Below, piece by piece: positions 44,074 through 52,795 of a DNA stretch of 64,000 nt (within the stretch, counting starts at the first letter, position 1; every line of letters begins with the position of its first letter). This DNA is from Streptomyces cinnamoneus (GTDB lineage: Bacteria > Actinomycetota > Actinomycetes > Streptomycetales > Streptomycetaceae): the NCBI RefSeq assembly GCF_002939475.1, contig NZ_PKFQ01000001.1, positions 3,965,001-4,029,000 of the forward strand. The letters are read 5' to 3'. The notes beneath the pieces were generated by a model. It had not been told where the DNA came from. It searched no databases and was given only the letters and a program-made list of their open reading frames with translations. Both the position numbers and the translations under genes were made by a program.

Positions 44074-44682
44074 GTGTCGACAGAGATGGCGGACGCTGGC
44101 GCCGCGCAGGGCCTTGAGGGCCGTTCGTTCCTGTTCCTGCTGGGCAGCGCCCGCACCGACGGGAACACCGAGACGCTCGCCCGGCGGGCCGCCGAGCAGC
44201 TGCCCGCCGGCGTGGAGCAGCGGTGGCTGCGGCTGAGCGAGCTGCCGCTGCCCGCGTTCGAGGACCGGCGGCACGGCGGCGGCCACGGGGGCGAGGGGCC
44301 GGCGGGCAACGAGCGGACCCTGCTCGACGCCACGCTGGAGGCCACCGACCTGGTCGTGGCGTCGCCGCTGTACTGGTACAGCGTCTCGGCCGCCACCAAG
44401 CTGTACCTGGACCACTGGGCCGGTTGGCTGAACGCGCGCGAGCTGCACTTCCGGGACCGGATGCGCGGCAAGACGATGTGGGCCGTGACGACGACGAGCC
44501 ACGAGGACGCCGCCAAGGCCGACCCCCTGCTGGGCACCCTGCGGCTGTCCGCGGACTACATGGGCATGAGCTGGGGAGGGGCGCTCGTCGGGCACGGCAA
44601 CCGGCCCGGTGACGTCGAGGGCGACGCGGACGTGCTGCGCGACGCCGAGGCGTTGTTCCGGCCGGCGGCGCGCGCGGAGTGA
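44074..44682 (+). CDS. NADPH-dependent FMN reductase / flavodoxin-fold protein
   Basis: The 202-residue protein (GTG start, alternative ATG at 44086) has the flavodoxin-fold motif FLLGSARTDGNTETLARRAAE for the FMN phosphate and SPLYWYSVSAATKLYLDHW in the middle. A conserved C-terminal GALVGHGN follows. It would use NAD(P)H to reduce quinones or flavin. It is about 50 bases after the MMPL gene and may be co-transcribed with it. A strong terminator follows. Confidence 0.88.
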   Translation: MSTEMADAGAAQGLEGRSFLFLLGSARTDGNTETLARRAAEQLPAGVEQRWLRLSELPLPAFEDRRHGGGHGGEGPAGNERTLLDATLEATDLVVASPLYWYSVSAATKLYLDHWAGWLNARELHFRDRMRGKTMWAVTTTSHEDAAKADPLLGTLRLSADYMGMSWGGALVGHGNRPGDVEGDADVLRDAEALFRPAARAE

Positions 44683-44689
44683 AGCGCGG

Positions 44690-44719
44690 ACGGGGCCGCC
44701 CCGCGCGGGGCGGCCCCGT
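44690..44719. terminator. Terminator between the FMN reductase and terD
   Basis: ACGGGGCCGCCCCGC and its inverted copy form a perfect palindrome eight bases after the stop, between convergent genes. Confidence 0.87.
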
Positions 44720-44727
44720 CACGGGCG

Positions 44728-45303
44728 TCAGACGTTGACGCCGAAGTCCTGCGCGATGCCGGCGAGGCCCGAGGCGTAGCCCTGGCCGACGGCGCGGAAC
44801 TTCCACTCGGCGCCGTTGCGGTACAGCTCGCCGAAGACCATGGCCGTCTCGGTGGCCGCGTCCTCGCTCAGGTCGTAGCGGGCGATCTCGGCGCCGCCGG
44901 CCTGGTTGACGATGCGGATGTAGGCGTTGCGCACCTGGCCGAAGTTCTGCGAGCGCGTGGTGGCGTCGTAGATGGAGACCGGGAAGACGATCTTGTCGAC
45001 GTCGGCTGGCAGGGCGGCGAGGTTGACGTTGATCGACTCGTCGTCGCCCTCGCCCTGGCCGGTGGTGTTGTCACCGGTGTGGACGATGGACTGGTCCGGG
45101 GTGGACTTGTTGTTGAAGAAGACGAAGTGCGCGTCGGAGTAGACCCGGCCGCCCGCGTTCACGGCGATGGCGCTCGCGTCGAGGTCGAAGTCCGTGCCGG
45201 TGGTGGTGCGGACGTCCCAGCCGAGGCCGACCGTGACGGCCGTCAGGCCCGGGGCCTCCTTGGTGAGGGAGACGTTGCCGCCCTTGGACAGGCTTACAGC
45301 CAT
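44728..45303 (-). CDS. TerD-family stress protein
   Basis: The 191-residue product starts MAVSLSKGGNVSLTK, the hallmark of TerD/TerE. The calcium-site motifs GWDVRTTTGTDFDLDASA and GDDESINVNLAALP, and the C-terminal EWKFRAVGQGYASGL, are all present. TerD proteins are linked to tellurite and stress resistance, and in Streptomyces to morphological development. It is monocistronic here. Confidence 0.94.
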   Translation of the reverse strand: MAVSLSKGGNVSLTKEAPGLTAVTVGLGWDVRTTTGTDFDLDASAIAVNAGGRVYSDAHFVFFNNKSTPDQSIVHTGDNTTGQGEGDDESINVNLAALPADVDKIVFPVSIYDATTRSQNFGQVRNAYIRIVNQAGGAEIARYDLSEDAATETAMVFGELYRNGAEWKFRAVGQGYASGLAGIAQDFGVNV

Positions 45304-45506
45304 GGGATGTGTCCCTTTCGTCAGTTCGTCGCCTCGCGGGTGCGGGGGTCGCGCGCACGAAGTTACCGTCACCCCGGATAACGCCGTCCGGGGGACGCAG
45401 GGTTCCAGCTCGCTTTACTTTCTTTGCCAATTCCTGATGCCGGGGGCGGGGCCCCGGGCGGCAAAACGAGGTGACGGGCGCGCTCACGGCAAGGGAACAT
45501 GGGGGC

Positions 45507-45932
45507 ATGTCCGGTCCCCACGTCATCCGCGGCTCCGTCTCCCTGCCCGAGGCCGAGCTGGTGTGGCGTTTCTCCCGGTCCTCCGGGCCCGGTGGCCAGC
45601 ACGTCAACACCACCGACAGCCAGGTCGAGCTGCGCTTCGACCTCGCGAACACCACCGCGCTCCCCGAGGTGTGGAAGGAGCGGGCGCTGGAGCGGCTGGC
45701 GAGCAGGCTCGTGGACGGCGTCGTCTCCGTGCGGGCCTCCGAGCACCGCTCCCAGTGGCGCAACCGCGAGACGGCCGCGGTCCGCCTCGCCGCCCTGCTC
45801 GCCGAGGCGAGCGCGCCGCCGCCGCGCAAGCGCCGGCCCACGAAGATCCCCCGGGGCATCAACGAGCGGCGCCTGCGGGAGAAGAAGCAGCGCGGCGAGA
45901 CCAAGCGGGGGCGTTCCGGGCGGGATTGGTAG
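45507..45932 (+). CDS. arfB: Alternative ribosome-rescue factor / peptidyl-tRNA hydrolase ArfB
   Basis: The 141-residue protein is a class I release-factor-like hydrolase that frees stalled ribosomes. The GGQ catalytic motif occurs as SSGPGGQHVNTTDS (residues 25-38), and the basic C-terminal tail (RRPTKIPRGINERRLREKKQ) inserts into the mRNA channel in known members. The ATG start is supported by a G-rich site. It is divergent from terD. Confidence 0.93.
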   Translation: MSGPHVIRGSVSLPEAELVWRFSRSSGPGGQHVNTTDSQVELRFDLANTTALPEVWKERALERLASRLVDGVVSVRASEHRSQWRNRETAAVRLAALLAEASAPPPRKRRPTKIPRGINERRLREKKQRGETKRGRSGRDW

Positions 45933-45956
45933 GGGCGTGTGCCCCCGGCCGCCTCC

Positions 45957-46508
45957 TCACTTGAGGAAGCGGTAGCGCCCCCGGAAGTACGTCAGCGGCC
46001 CGCCCTCCGTGCTGGGCGCCTCGGCCCGGAGCACCCGGCCGATGACCAGCGTGTGGTCGCCGGCCGCCACCCGCTGCTCGGTGCGGCACTCGAGCAGGGC
46101 CAGCGCGCCGCGGATCAGCGGCGCGCCCGTCGACGTGCCGCGCTCGTAGGCGAGGTCCTCGAAGAGGAGCCGGTCGCTGAGGCGGCCCTTCATGGCGAAG
46201 CGGCCCGCCACGTGGCGCTGGCTCTCGGCGAGCACGGACACGCCCCACAGGGGCTGGCGCTCCAGGAGGTCGTCCATCCGGGAGCCGTTGCGCACGCTCA
46301 CCATGACCAGCGGCGGCTCCAGCGACACCGACAGGAACGCGGTCGCCGTCATCCCGACGTCCTCGCCGCGCGGACCGTCCTCGGGGTCGTGCGCGGTGAC
46401 CAGCACGACGCCCGCGGCGAGGCGGGCGAGGGCGGCACGGAATTCGTCGGCGGTCACCCCTTCAGGATGAGCTATGGCGGTACCGGTGGGCGAAGTCGTC
46501 TGGAACAC
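45957..46508 (-). CDS. Flavin reductase-domain protein (small oxidoreductase)
   Basis: The product of about 183 residues has the flavin-reductase-like split barrel: VTADEFRAALARLAAGVVLVTA, VGMTATAFLSVSLEPPLVMV and the C-terminal YFRGRYRFLK. These typically supply reduced flavin to a monooxygenase. The start is uncertain: GTG at 46508 gives a plausible length but the ribosome binding sites of this and of a later GTG are poorly spaced. No monooxygenase is adjacent. Confidence 0.85.
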   Translation of the reverse strand: MFQTTSPTGTAIAHPEGVTADEFRAALARLAAGVVLVTAHDPEDGPRGEDVGMTATAFLSVSLEPPLVMVSVRNGSRMDDLLERQPLWGVSVLAESQRHVAGRFAMKGRLSDRLLFEDLAYERGTSTGAPLIRGALALLECRTEQRVAAGDHTLVIGRVLRAEAPSTEGGPLTYFRGRYRFLK

Positions 46509-46853
46509 CCTCCGCACGCTAGCCGCCGCGCCGCCGGGCCGCATCGGCCTTGCGGACCAGGCCGGTCCTAGGTCGCAGGGGCCGGGGGAGGCCGGGACGC
46601 CCGACCGCGCGCCCCCGCGCGCCGCCCGGCGAAGCCCGCGCGCCCACCCCTTTTCGAATTTGCGTTCACGAAGCATAGGCGCGCACCCGAACGCCAGTGG
46701 CACGTCATCATCACATCGTGTGACATGAGTCACAGAGCGCAGTAATTGTTGACCCTGTGTACCGGGTGGTCAGCTCGCTGTGATTCAGTGGCCGGGTAAA
46801 CGGACGCACAAGAAGCCTGGAGTTGCTGTCGAGGTCTCGGGGGAGAGCGAGCT
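46509..46853 (+). other. Divergent promoter region upstream of cdgB
   Basis: The region contains no gene. It includes a perfect GTGAC/GTCAC inverted repeat at 46719-46734, and TTGACC at 46749-46754 could be a -35. The left part holds the flavin reductase promoter. Confidence 0.6.
46719..46734. promoter_or_regulatory. Palindrome matching a BldD-type operator upstream of cdgB
   Basis: TGTGACATGAGTCACA is a perfect inverted repeat (TGTGAC-N4-GTCACA) about 120 bases before cdgB. BldD boxes carry GTNAC half-sites in this orientation, and cdgB is a reported BldD target in S. coelicolor, so BldD is the first candidate. Confidence 0.55.
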
Positions 46854-48563
46854 ATGGAGACCGAGTCGGAGCCGTACGTCCGCCTGGCGACCTTGCGACA
46901 GGTCCACAAGGTGGTCGCGGAGCTGAACACCGCGCGCAGCCTCGCGGACACCCTGCAGACCGTCGCCGACGGCATCGTCACGGGACTCGGCTACGAGCTC
47001 GCGGCCGTCAACCTGGTCCGCCCGGACGGCGATCTCGTCGTGGCGGCGGTGGCCGGAAGCGCCAGCGCCGAGGCGCTCATGGCGGGCCGGGTGGGCTCCC
47101 GGGTCTCGTGGGAGCGGCGGCTGTCCATGGGGGACCACTGGGGCGACCTGCGCTTCATCCCGTACACCGAGGGCTGGGTCCTCGACGACGACGACGTCCC
47201 CCAGTGGCACACCGCCGGACCCGCCCCCCGCTTCGCCGACGAGTGGCATCCGATGGACCGCCTCTTCGCCCCGATGTACACGGCCGGACCCGGCGGCGGC
47301 GAGCTGCTCGGCGTGATTTCGGTCGACAAACCGACCAACGGACGCCGCCCCGGCGCCTGGGGCCGCGAGGCCCTCCAGATGTACGCCTCACAGGCCGCGA
47401 TTGCGATCAGTAACGCTCGTCTACGCGCAAATATGCAGCGCGCCCTGGTCAGACTGGAACGGGAGCAGCAGGCGCTGCGGGCCAGTGAGGAAAGCTTCCG
47501 CCAGGCCTTCGAGTACGCCCCCAGCGGCATGGCCATCGCCGAGCTCGGCGGCGACCAGCACGGCCGGCTGCACCGCACCAACGACGCCCTGTGCCGGCTG
47601 CTGGGCCGGCCCGCGTCCCAGATGCGCCGCTACTCCTTCGCCGACCTCGTCCACCCCGACGACATCGGCACCCTGCTGCGCACCTCCGCCGAGGGCGGCC
47701 GGGCCGAGCTGCGCCTCGCACGGCGCGACGGCACGTTCGTGTGGGTGTCGCTGCGCAATTCCGTCGTGGCGGACGCCGCCGACGGGCCGCGCTTCCTGCT
47801 CACGCACGTGGAGGACATCGAGGAGCGCAAGCGGCACGAGCTGCAGCTCGCGCACCGCGCCAGCCACGACTCCCTCACGGGCCTGCCCAACAGCGCCGAG
47901 CTGCGCGCCCGCCTGAGCGCCCGGCTCTGCGACCGCCCGCCCGGCAGCGAGCCCCACGCCGTCGGGGCCGCCGCCCCGTACGGCTCGCTGGAGGGCTTCG
48001 CCGAGGTCGAGAGCGCCGGCTACGCCCACGGCCACGGCTTCGGCGCCGACACGGGCCCCGACTACGCGCCCGACTTCGGTGCGGACGACTTCGCCGGCGT
48101 GCCCGCGGGCGGCTACGACCACCACGAGCACACCGTCGCGCCCGACGAGGAGGCCGACGACGGCGCCAAGGGCCTGGCCGTCCTCTTCTGCGACCTCGAC
48201 GGCTTCAAGGCGATCAACGACCGCTTCGGCCACCACACCGGCGACGCCGTGCTCATCGAGGTCGCCCGGCGGCTCAGCAACGGCGTCCGCGACGGCGACA
48301 CGGTGGCCCGGCTCGGCGGCGACGAGTTCGTGGTGCTCGCCGACGGGCTGGGGGTCGCGGATGCCGAGGATCTCGCCGTACGCCTGCGTAACGCGATCAT
48401 TCCGCCCATAAGGGTTGATGGGCGTGCGGTGCGGGTAGGGGCGAGTTTCGGCATCGGCTGGGCGGGTTGCGGCATGTCCGCGGACGAGGTGTTGCACTCC
48501 GCTGACCAGCGGATGTACGTGGAAAAGCGGTCCCGCGCGAAGGCCGGAAGGCGCGCCGGCTGA
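46854..48563 (+). CDS. cdgB: Diguanylate cyclase CdgB (GAF-PAS-GGDEF)
   Basis: A 569-residue enzyme that makes cyclic di-GMP, which controls Streptomyces development through BldD. Domains in order: GAF (residues about 20-190), PAS/PAC (about 210-325), and GGDEF (about 345-565). The active site is RLGGDEFVVLADG. A product-inhibition I-site RDGD stands five residues before GGDEF, as expected. Between the N-terminal GGDEF helix (LTGLPNSAELRARLSARL) and the strand LAVLFCDLDGF there is an insertion of about 70 residues rich in Gly, Tyr, His and Asp. It carries no membrane helix. Confidence 0.93.
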   Translation: METESEPYVRLATLRQVHKVVAELNTARSLADTLQTVADGIVTGLGYELAAVNLVRPDGDLVVAAVAGSASAEALMAGRVGSRVSWERRLSMGDHWGDLRFIPYTEGWVLDDDDVPQWHTAGPAPRFADEWHPMDRLFAPMYTAGPGGGELLGVISVDKPTNGRRPGAWGREALQMYASQAAIAISNARLRANMQRALVRLEREQQALRASEESFRQAFEYAPSGMAIAELGGDQHGRLHRTNDALCRLLGRPASQMRRYSFADLVHPDDIGTLLRTSAEGGRAELRLARRDGTFVWVSLRNSVVADAADGPRFLLTHVEDIEERKRHELQLAHRASHDSLTGLPNSAELRARLSARLCDRPPGSEPHAVGAAAPYGSLEGFAEVESAGYAHGHGFGADTGPDYAPDFGADDFAGVPAGGYDHHEHTVAPDEEADDGAKGLAVLFCDLDGFKAINDRFGHHTGDAVLIEVARRLSNGVRDGDTVARLGGDEFVVLADGLGVADAEDLAVRLRNAIIPPIRVDGRAVRVGASFGIGWAGCGMSADEVLHSADQRMYVEKRSRAKAGRRAG

Positions 48564-48742
48564 TGCTCCGTCCGATACCGGCCGGGGGTAACGGGCACGG
48601 CGTGAAACCGCCCGCTCGGGGTAGGCTGCGCCGATGCGGCACAGCCGCCGACCGTGGTGGCCGACCGGCCTCGACAGCCACGGTGCGGGCGGCGCTACGA
48701 GCGTGGGCGCCGAAGGGCACACCATGTGGGGAGTGACAGGGG

Positions 48743-49690
48743 ATGACGGCCGGCACTAACGGCACCGGTACGCCGGAGAACGACGACCCGTTCGGTTACC
48801 TGTACCGCTCGGAAGGCGGTGACGGGGCGACCGAGGGCGGTCAGGCTGTCCGTCAGCCGGGCGTCCCGCGTACGTCGTACAACCAGGTCCGCCCGGTCGG
48901 CTCACGCCAGTACGGCCAGCAGCCCGCCGCGAACCGCGCACAGCAGCACCCGCACTACGCCGCCCCCGAGACGCTGCCCGGCGGCATGCAGGCCCAGCCG
49001 GGCCACGCCGCGCCCGCACAGGGCGGCCACGGCAGCCGGCCGAACCGGCGCGGGCTGCTCATAGCCGCGATAGCCGTCGTCGCCGTCGTGGCGACGGGCA
49101 TCGGTGTCGCGATGATGACGAACAACTCGTCGGACAAGGGCACCACGCAGAACATCGCGGACGGCGAGAAGTCCGGCGGCCAGGGCGACGCGGACAAGTC
49201 CGACGACTCCTCGAAGAAGAAGGACGACAAGGACAAGGGCGACAAGCCCAAGAGCAACTCCACCAACGCGCAGCTCAAGCGTGACGCCTCCACGCTCCGC
49301 CTGAGCGGCGGCGCGACCACGGAGAAGATCGTCAACGGCGCGCAGGCCACGGACGGCCTGTACATCACCGGCATGAACCAGGTGGGCGCCGCCGTGGAGT
49401 GGACGGTCGACGTGGACGCGGGCGGCGACTACCGCCTCAACGCCCGTTACGGCGTCCCCGGCAAGGACGCCAACCTCACCATCTCCACCAACGGCAAGGG
49501 CGACACCCGTCCCATCAGCATGAAGAACTTCGGCGGGACGAAGGAAGGCGACTGGGAGGCCGGGTGGAAGAACACCTGGTCGATCATCAAGCTCAACAAG
49601 GGCACCAACACCATCAAGGTGTCCTGTGAGCCGGGCAACGCCTGCGAGGTCCACCTCGACCAGCTCTGGCTCACCAAGGGCGGGGCCTGA
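48743..49690 (+). CDS. Membrane-anchored protein with C-terminal CBM-like domain
   Basis: A 315-residue protein with a disordered N-terminal cytosolic part, one membrane helix (about residues 104-125, GLLIAAIAVVAVVATGIGVAMM), a Lys/Asp/Ser-rich stalk and a beta-sandwich domain. TEKIVNGAQATDGLYITGMN and GDYRLNARYGVP resemble carbohydrate-binding module families 6/35. It probably presents the domain on the outside. It follows cdgB by 179 bases and converges on the aldolase with a 20-base overlap. Confidence 0.8.
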   Translation: MTAGTNGTGTPENDDPFGYLYRSEGGDGATEGGQAVRQPGVPRTSYNQVRPVGSRQYGQQPAANRAQQHPHYAAPETLPGGMQAQPGHAAPAQGGHGSRPNRRGLLIAAIAVVAVVATGIGVAMMTNNSSDKGTTQNIADGEKSGGQGDADKSDDSSKKKDDKDKGDKPKSNSTNAQLKRDASTLRLSGGATTEKIVNGAQATDGLYITGMNQVGAAVEWTVDVDAGGDYRLNARYGVPGKDANLTISTNGKGDTRPISMKNFGGTKEGDWEAGWKNTWSIIKLNKGTNTIKVSCEPGNACEVHLDQLWLTKGGA

Positions 49691-50513
49691 CGGCCCTGAG
49701 GAACCCCGCCACCGTCTCCGCCATCGCTTCCCTCGCCGGTGCCAGGTAGGCGCGCGGGTCGACGGTCTGCGGGTGGGCCTGGAGGAAGGCCCTGACCGCG
49801 CCCGTGAAGGCCGCGTTGAGGGCCGTACCGACGTTGATCTTCTTCATGCCGGCGGCCACCGCGCGGCGGAGTTCGGCGTCCGGCACGCCCGAGGAGCCGT
49901 GCAGCACCAGCGGCACGGGCACCGCCGCGCGCAGGGCGGCGATCAGGGTGTGGTCGAGGGTCGCCGTGCGTTCGGTCATCGCGTGCGAGCTGCCGACGGC
50001 CACGGCGAGGGCGTCCACGCCGGTGTCGGCGACGTAGGCGGCCGCCTCGGCGGGGTCGGTCCGCACGCCCGGCGTGTGGGCGTCGCCCGGCTTGCCGCCG
50101 ACGCGGCCGATCTCGGCCTCGATCCAGATGCCGCGCGCGTGGGCCCAGCGGGCCGCCTCCGCCGTCGCCTTCACGTTCTTCGCGTAGGGCAGCTTCGAGG
50201 CGTCGAACATGACGGAGCCGAAGCCGTGGGCGGCGCAGGCCCGGAGGAGGTCCGCGCTCTCGACGTGGTCGAGGTGGAGCGCGAGCGGCGCGCGTGAGGC
50301 GCGGGCCACCGCGGCGGTGGCGGCGGCGATGGGGGCCAGGTCGCCGCCGTGGAACCGCACCGCGTTCTCGGAGACCTGGAGCACGGCCCCGGCCCCCGCG
50401 CTCTCGGCGCCGGCGGCGATCGCCTCGGCGTGCTCGACGGTGATGACGTTGAAGGCGAGAACGGCGCCGTCCGAGGCACCGGACATCAGCTCGCTCGTGC
50501 GGACCAGGGGCAT
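49671..50513 (-). CDS. Class II fructose/tagatose-bisphosphate aldolase
   Basis: A 280-residue zinc-dependent aldolase. The metal and catalytic positions occur in LALHLDHVESADLL, VGSSHAM and PLVLHGSSGVPDAEL, with KKINVGTALN near the end. Its length is that of GatY/KbaY-type tagatose-1,6-bisphosphate aldolases; fructose bisphosphate is the alternative. It is the last gene of the amino-sugar cluster, after the PfkB-type kinase. Confidence 0.9.
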   Translation of the reverse strand: MPLVRTSELMSGASDGAVLAFNVITVEHAEAIAAGAESAGAGAVLQVSENAVRFHGGDLAPIAAATAAVARASRAPLALHLDHVESADLLRACAAHGFGSVMFDASKLPYAKNVKATAEAARWAHARGIWIEAEIGRVGGKPGDAHTPGVRTDPAEAAAYVADTGVDALAVAVGSSHAMTERTATLDHTLIAALRAAVPVPLVLHGSSGVPDAELRRAVAAGMKKINVGTALNAAFTGAVRAFLQAHPQTVDPRAYLAPAREAMAETVAGFLRAVRPRPW

Positions 50514-50566
50514 GCGGCCTCAACTCCCTCAGCGGTGACGGCTGTCGCCGGATAAGTGGCAGGCGC

Positions 50567-51496
50567 TCACAGGGCGGTCACCCGCACCCGCGGCAGCGAC
50601 TCCTCGTACAGCACGGGGTCGTACTCGCCCGCCGCCGGTGCGCGCACGGCCGCCGTCGCCAGGGCCACCGCGCGCGTCAGCCGGTCCGGCCAGGGCAGGC
50701 CCTCGGCCAAGGCCGAGAGGAGGCCGGCCACCGCCGCGTCGCCCGCGCCCGTCGGGTTGCCCGGCAGGGGCTTCGGCGGGGCGGCGCGCCAGGTGCCCTG
50801 GGGGGTGAGGGCGAGCATCCCGTCGGTGCCCAGCGAGGCGGCCACCGCGTGGGCGCCCCGGCGGCGGGCGTCCTGCGCCGCGCGCAGCGGGTCCGTGGAG
50901 CCCGTCAGCGCCGCCAGCTCGGCGGCGTTGGGCTTGACCACGTCCGGGCGGGCCGCGATCCCGCGGCGCAGCGGCTCGCCGCTCGTGTCCAGGAGCACGG
51001 GCACCCGGCGCGCCCGCGCCTCCCGCACCAGGTGGGCGTACGCCCCCACCGGCACCCCCGGCGGCAGGCTGCCGCACAGCGCCACGGCCGAGGCGTCGTC
51101 CAGCAGGCGGGCGTAGCGCTCGCCGAAGGCGGCCCACTCGTGCGGGGAGACGTGCGGTCCCGCCTCGTTGAGCTGGGTCGTGTCACCCGTGCCCGCGTCG
51201 ACGACGGCGACGGTGCGGCGGGTGGCGCCGGTTATCTCCAGGAGCTGGTCGCCGAGGGTGCCGTCGGCGGGGGCGCACTCGGACAGCAGACGCCGCACGG
51301 TCTCCCCCGTGGTGCCGCCCGCGAAGCCCGTCACCACCGTCTCGTGGCCCAGGGCGGCCAGCACGCGCGCCACGTTGAGCCCCTTGCCGCCGGGTCGTTC
51401 GAGGACCCGGGTGACGCGGTGTGAGGTGTGCGGGAGCAGGCGCGGAACGCGATACGTCAGATCGAGCGCTGTGTTGAGCGTGACCGTGAGGATCAA
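50567..51496 (-). CDS. PfkB-family kinase (1-phosphofructokinase/tagatose-6-phosphate kinase type)
   Basis: The 309-residue product has the PfkB signatures RPGGKGLNVARVLAALG and NPTGAGDAAVAGLLSAL, the latter with the catalytic Asp. The N-terminal NTALDLTYRV is typical of the phosphorylated-sugar kinases. The TTG start has GGGAGGGG upstream. Beside an aldolase and NagA, phosphorylation of tagatose 6-phosphate or fructose 6-phosphate fits. Confidence 0.9.
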   Translation of the reverse strand: MILTVTLNTALDLTYRVPRLLPHTSHRVTRVLERPGGKGLNVARVLAALGHETVVTGFAGGTTGETVRRLLSECAPADGTLGDQLLEITGATRRTVAVVDAGTGDTTQLNEAGPHVSPHEWAAFGERYARLLDDASAVALCGSLPPGVPVGAYAHLVREARARRVPVLLDTSGEPLRRGIAARPDVVKPNAAELAALTGSTDPLRAAQDARRRGAHAVAASLGTDGMLALTPQGTWRAAPPKPLPGNPTGAGDAAVAGLLSALAEGLPWPDRLTRAVALATAAVRAPAAGEYDPVLYEESLPRVRVTAL

Positions 51497-51640
51497 CGGC
51501 GCCCCTCCCGTGACTTCCCTGTGACGGGTCTCCCATGACGGCTGCGCCAGCGATCATGCCAAAACAGCGGCGGCAGGCCCAGACCCCGGGACCCGCCACC
51601 GTTGTTCCTCCGGGTGCGGAGGGGGGAAATACGCGGAGGA

Positions 51641-52795
51641 TCAGTGCACTTCGGGCCGGACCAGCCACTCGCCCTTGCGCATCACGCCCACCAGGTCGTA
51701 CGAACCGTCGAGCACGACCAGGTCCGCGTCCATGCCCGGCTCCAGTGAGCCGACCCGGTCGCCCAGGCCCAGCAGCCGCGCCGGATTCGCCGAGAGTGCC
51801 CGGACGACGTCCTCCACCGGCAGCCGGTCGACGGTCACCGCGCGCTTGAAGGCCGTGTCCAGGGTGAGCGTCGAGCCGGCGATCGAGCCCGCCGTCGGGC
51901 CGTCGGCGATGCGCGCCACCCCGTCCTTGACCTCGACGCTCATCGGGCCGAGCGGGTACATGCCGTCGCTCATGCCGGCCGCGCCCATCGCGTCGGTGAT
52001 GAACGCGACCCGGTCCGCGCCCGCCCGCGCGAACGCCAGCTCGAGGACCGCCGGGTGCAGATGCGTGCCGTCGTTGATCAGCTCGACCGTCACCCGCTCG
52101 TCCTCCAGGAGCGCGGCGATCGGCCCGGGGGCGCGGTGCAGCAGCGACGGCATCGCGTTGAAGAGGTGGGTGGCGACGGTGGCGCCCGCGTCGACGGCCT
52201 CCAGTGCGGCCTCGTACGTGGAGTCGGTGTGGCCCACGGCCGCGACGACGCCGTGGTCGGCGAGCAGCCGTACGGACGCGAGGCCGCCCGGCAGCTCGGG
52301 AGCCAGGGTCATCATCCGCGCCGTGCCGCGGGCCGCGTCGACGAGCTTGCGGACGTCCGCGGGGTCCGGGTCGCGCAGGAGCCCCGGCTGGTGCGCGCCG
52401 CAGCGGTGCGGGGAGATGAACGGGCCCTCGAAGTGGATGCCCGCCAGGTCGCCCTGCTCGGTGAGCTCCGCCAGGACGGCCGCCTGCCGGGCCAGGTCGT
52501 CCAGGTCACCGGTGACGGTGGAGGCGACCATCGTCGTGGTGCCGTGCGCCCGGTGCGTGCGGATCGCGGTGAGCGCCTCCTCGGCGTCGCCGGAGGAGAA
52601 GGACGCGCCGCCGCCGCCGTGCACGTGGACGTCCACGAAGCCGGGGACGATCCAGTGGCCGGTGAGGTCGAAGGTGGGGGGTTCCCCCGCCTGGTCGTCG
52701 GCGATCCGCCGGCCGTCGACCGTCACCCGCCCGTCCTCGACCACACCGGTCGGCAGCACCACGCGGGCACCGGCGAGAACCGTTCGTTCGACCAT
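51641..52795 (-). CDS. nagA: N-acetylglucosamine-6-phosphate deacetylase
   Basis: The 384-residue amidohydrolase removes acetate from GlcNAc 6-phosphate (or GalNAc 6-phosphate). Metal-binding sequences include PGFVDVHVHGGGG, HFEGPFISPHRCGAH, GHTDSTYEAA and FITDAMGAAGM. The start codon overlaps the nagK stop (TGATG), so translation is coupled. It sits in the DasR-controlled nagKA unit known in Streptomyces. Confidence 0.96.
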   Translation of the reverse strand: MVERTVLAGARVVLPTGVVEDGRVTVDGRRIADDQAGEPPTFDLTGHWIVPGFVDVHVHGGGGASFSSGDAEEALTAIRTHRAHGTTTMVASTVTGDLDDLARQAAVLAELTEQGDLAGIHFEGPFISPHRCGAHQPGLLRDPDPADVRKLVDAARGTARMMTLAPELPGGLASVRLLADHGVVAAVGHTDSTYEAALEAVDAGATVATHLFNAMPSLLHRAPGPIAALLEDERVTVELINDGTHLHPAVLELAFARAGADRVAFITDAMGAAGMSDGMYPLGPMSVEVKDGVARIADGPTAGSIAGSTLTLDTAFKRAVTVDRLPVEDVVRALSANPARLLGLGDRVGSLEPGMDADLVVLDGSYDLVGVMRKGEWLVRPEVH

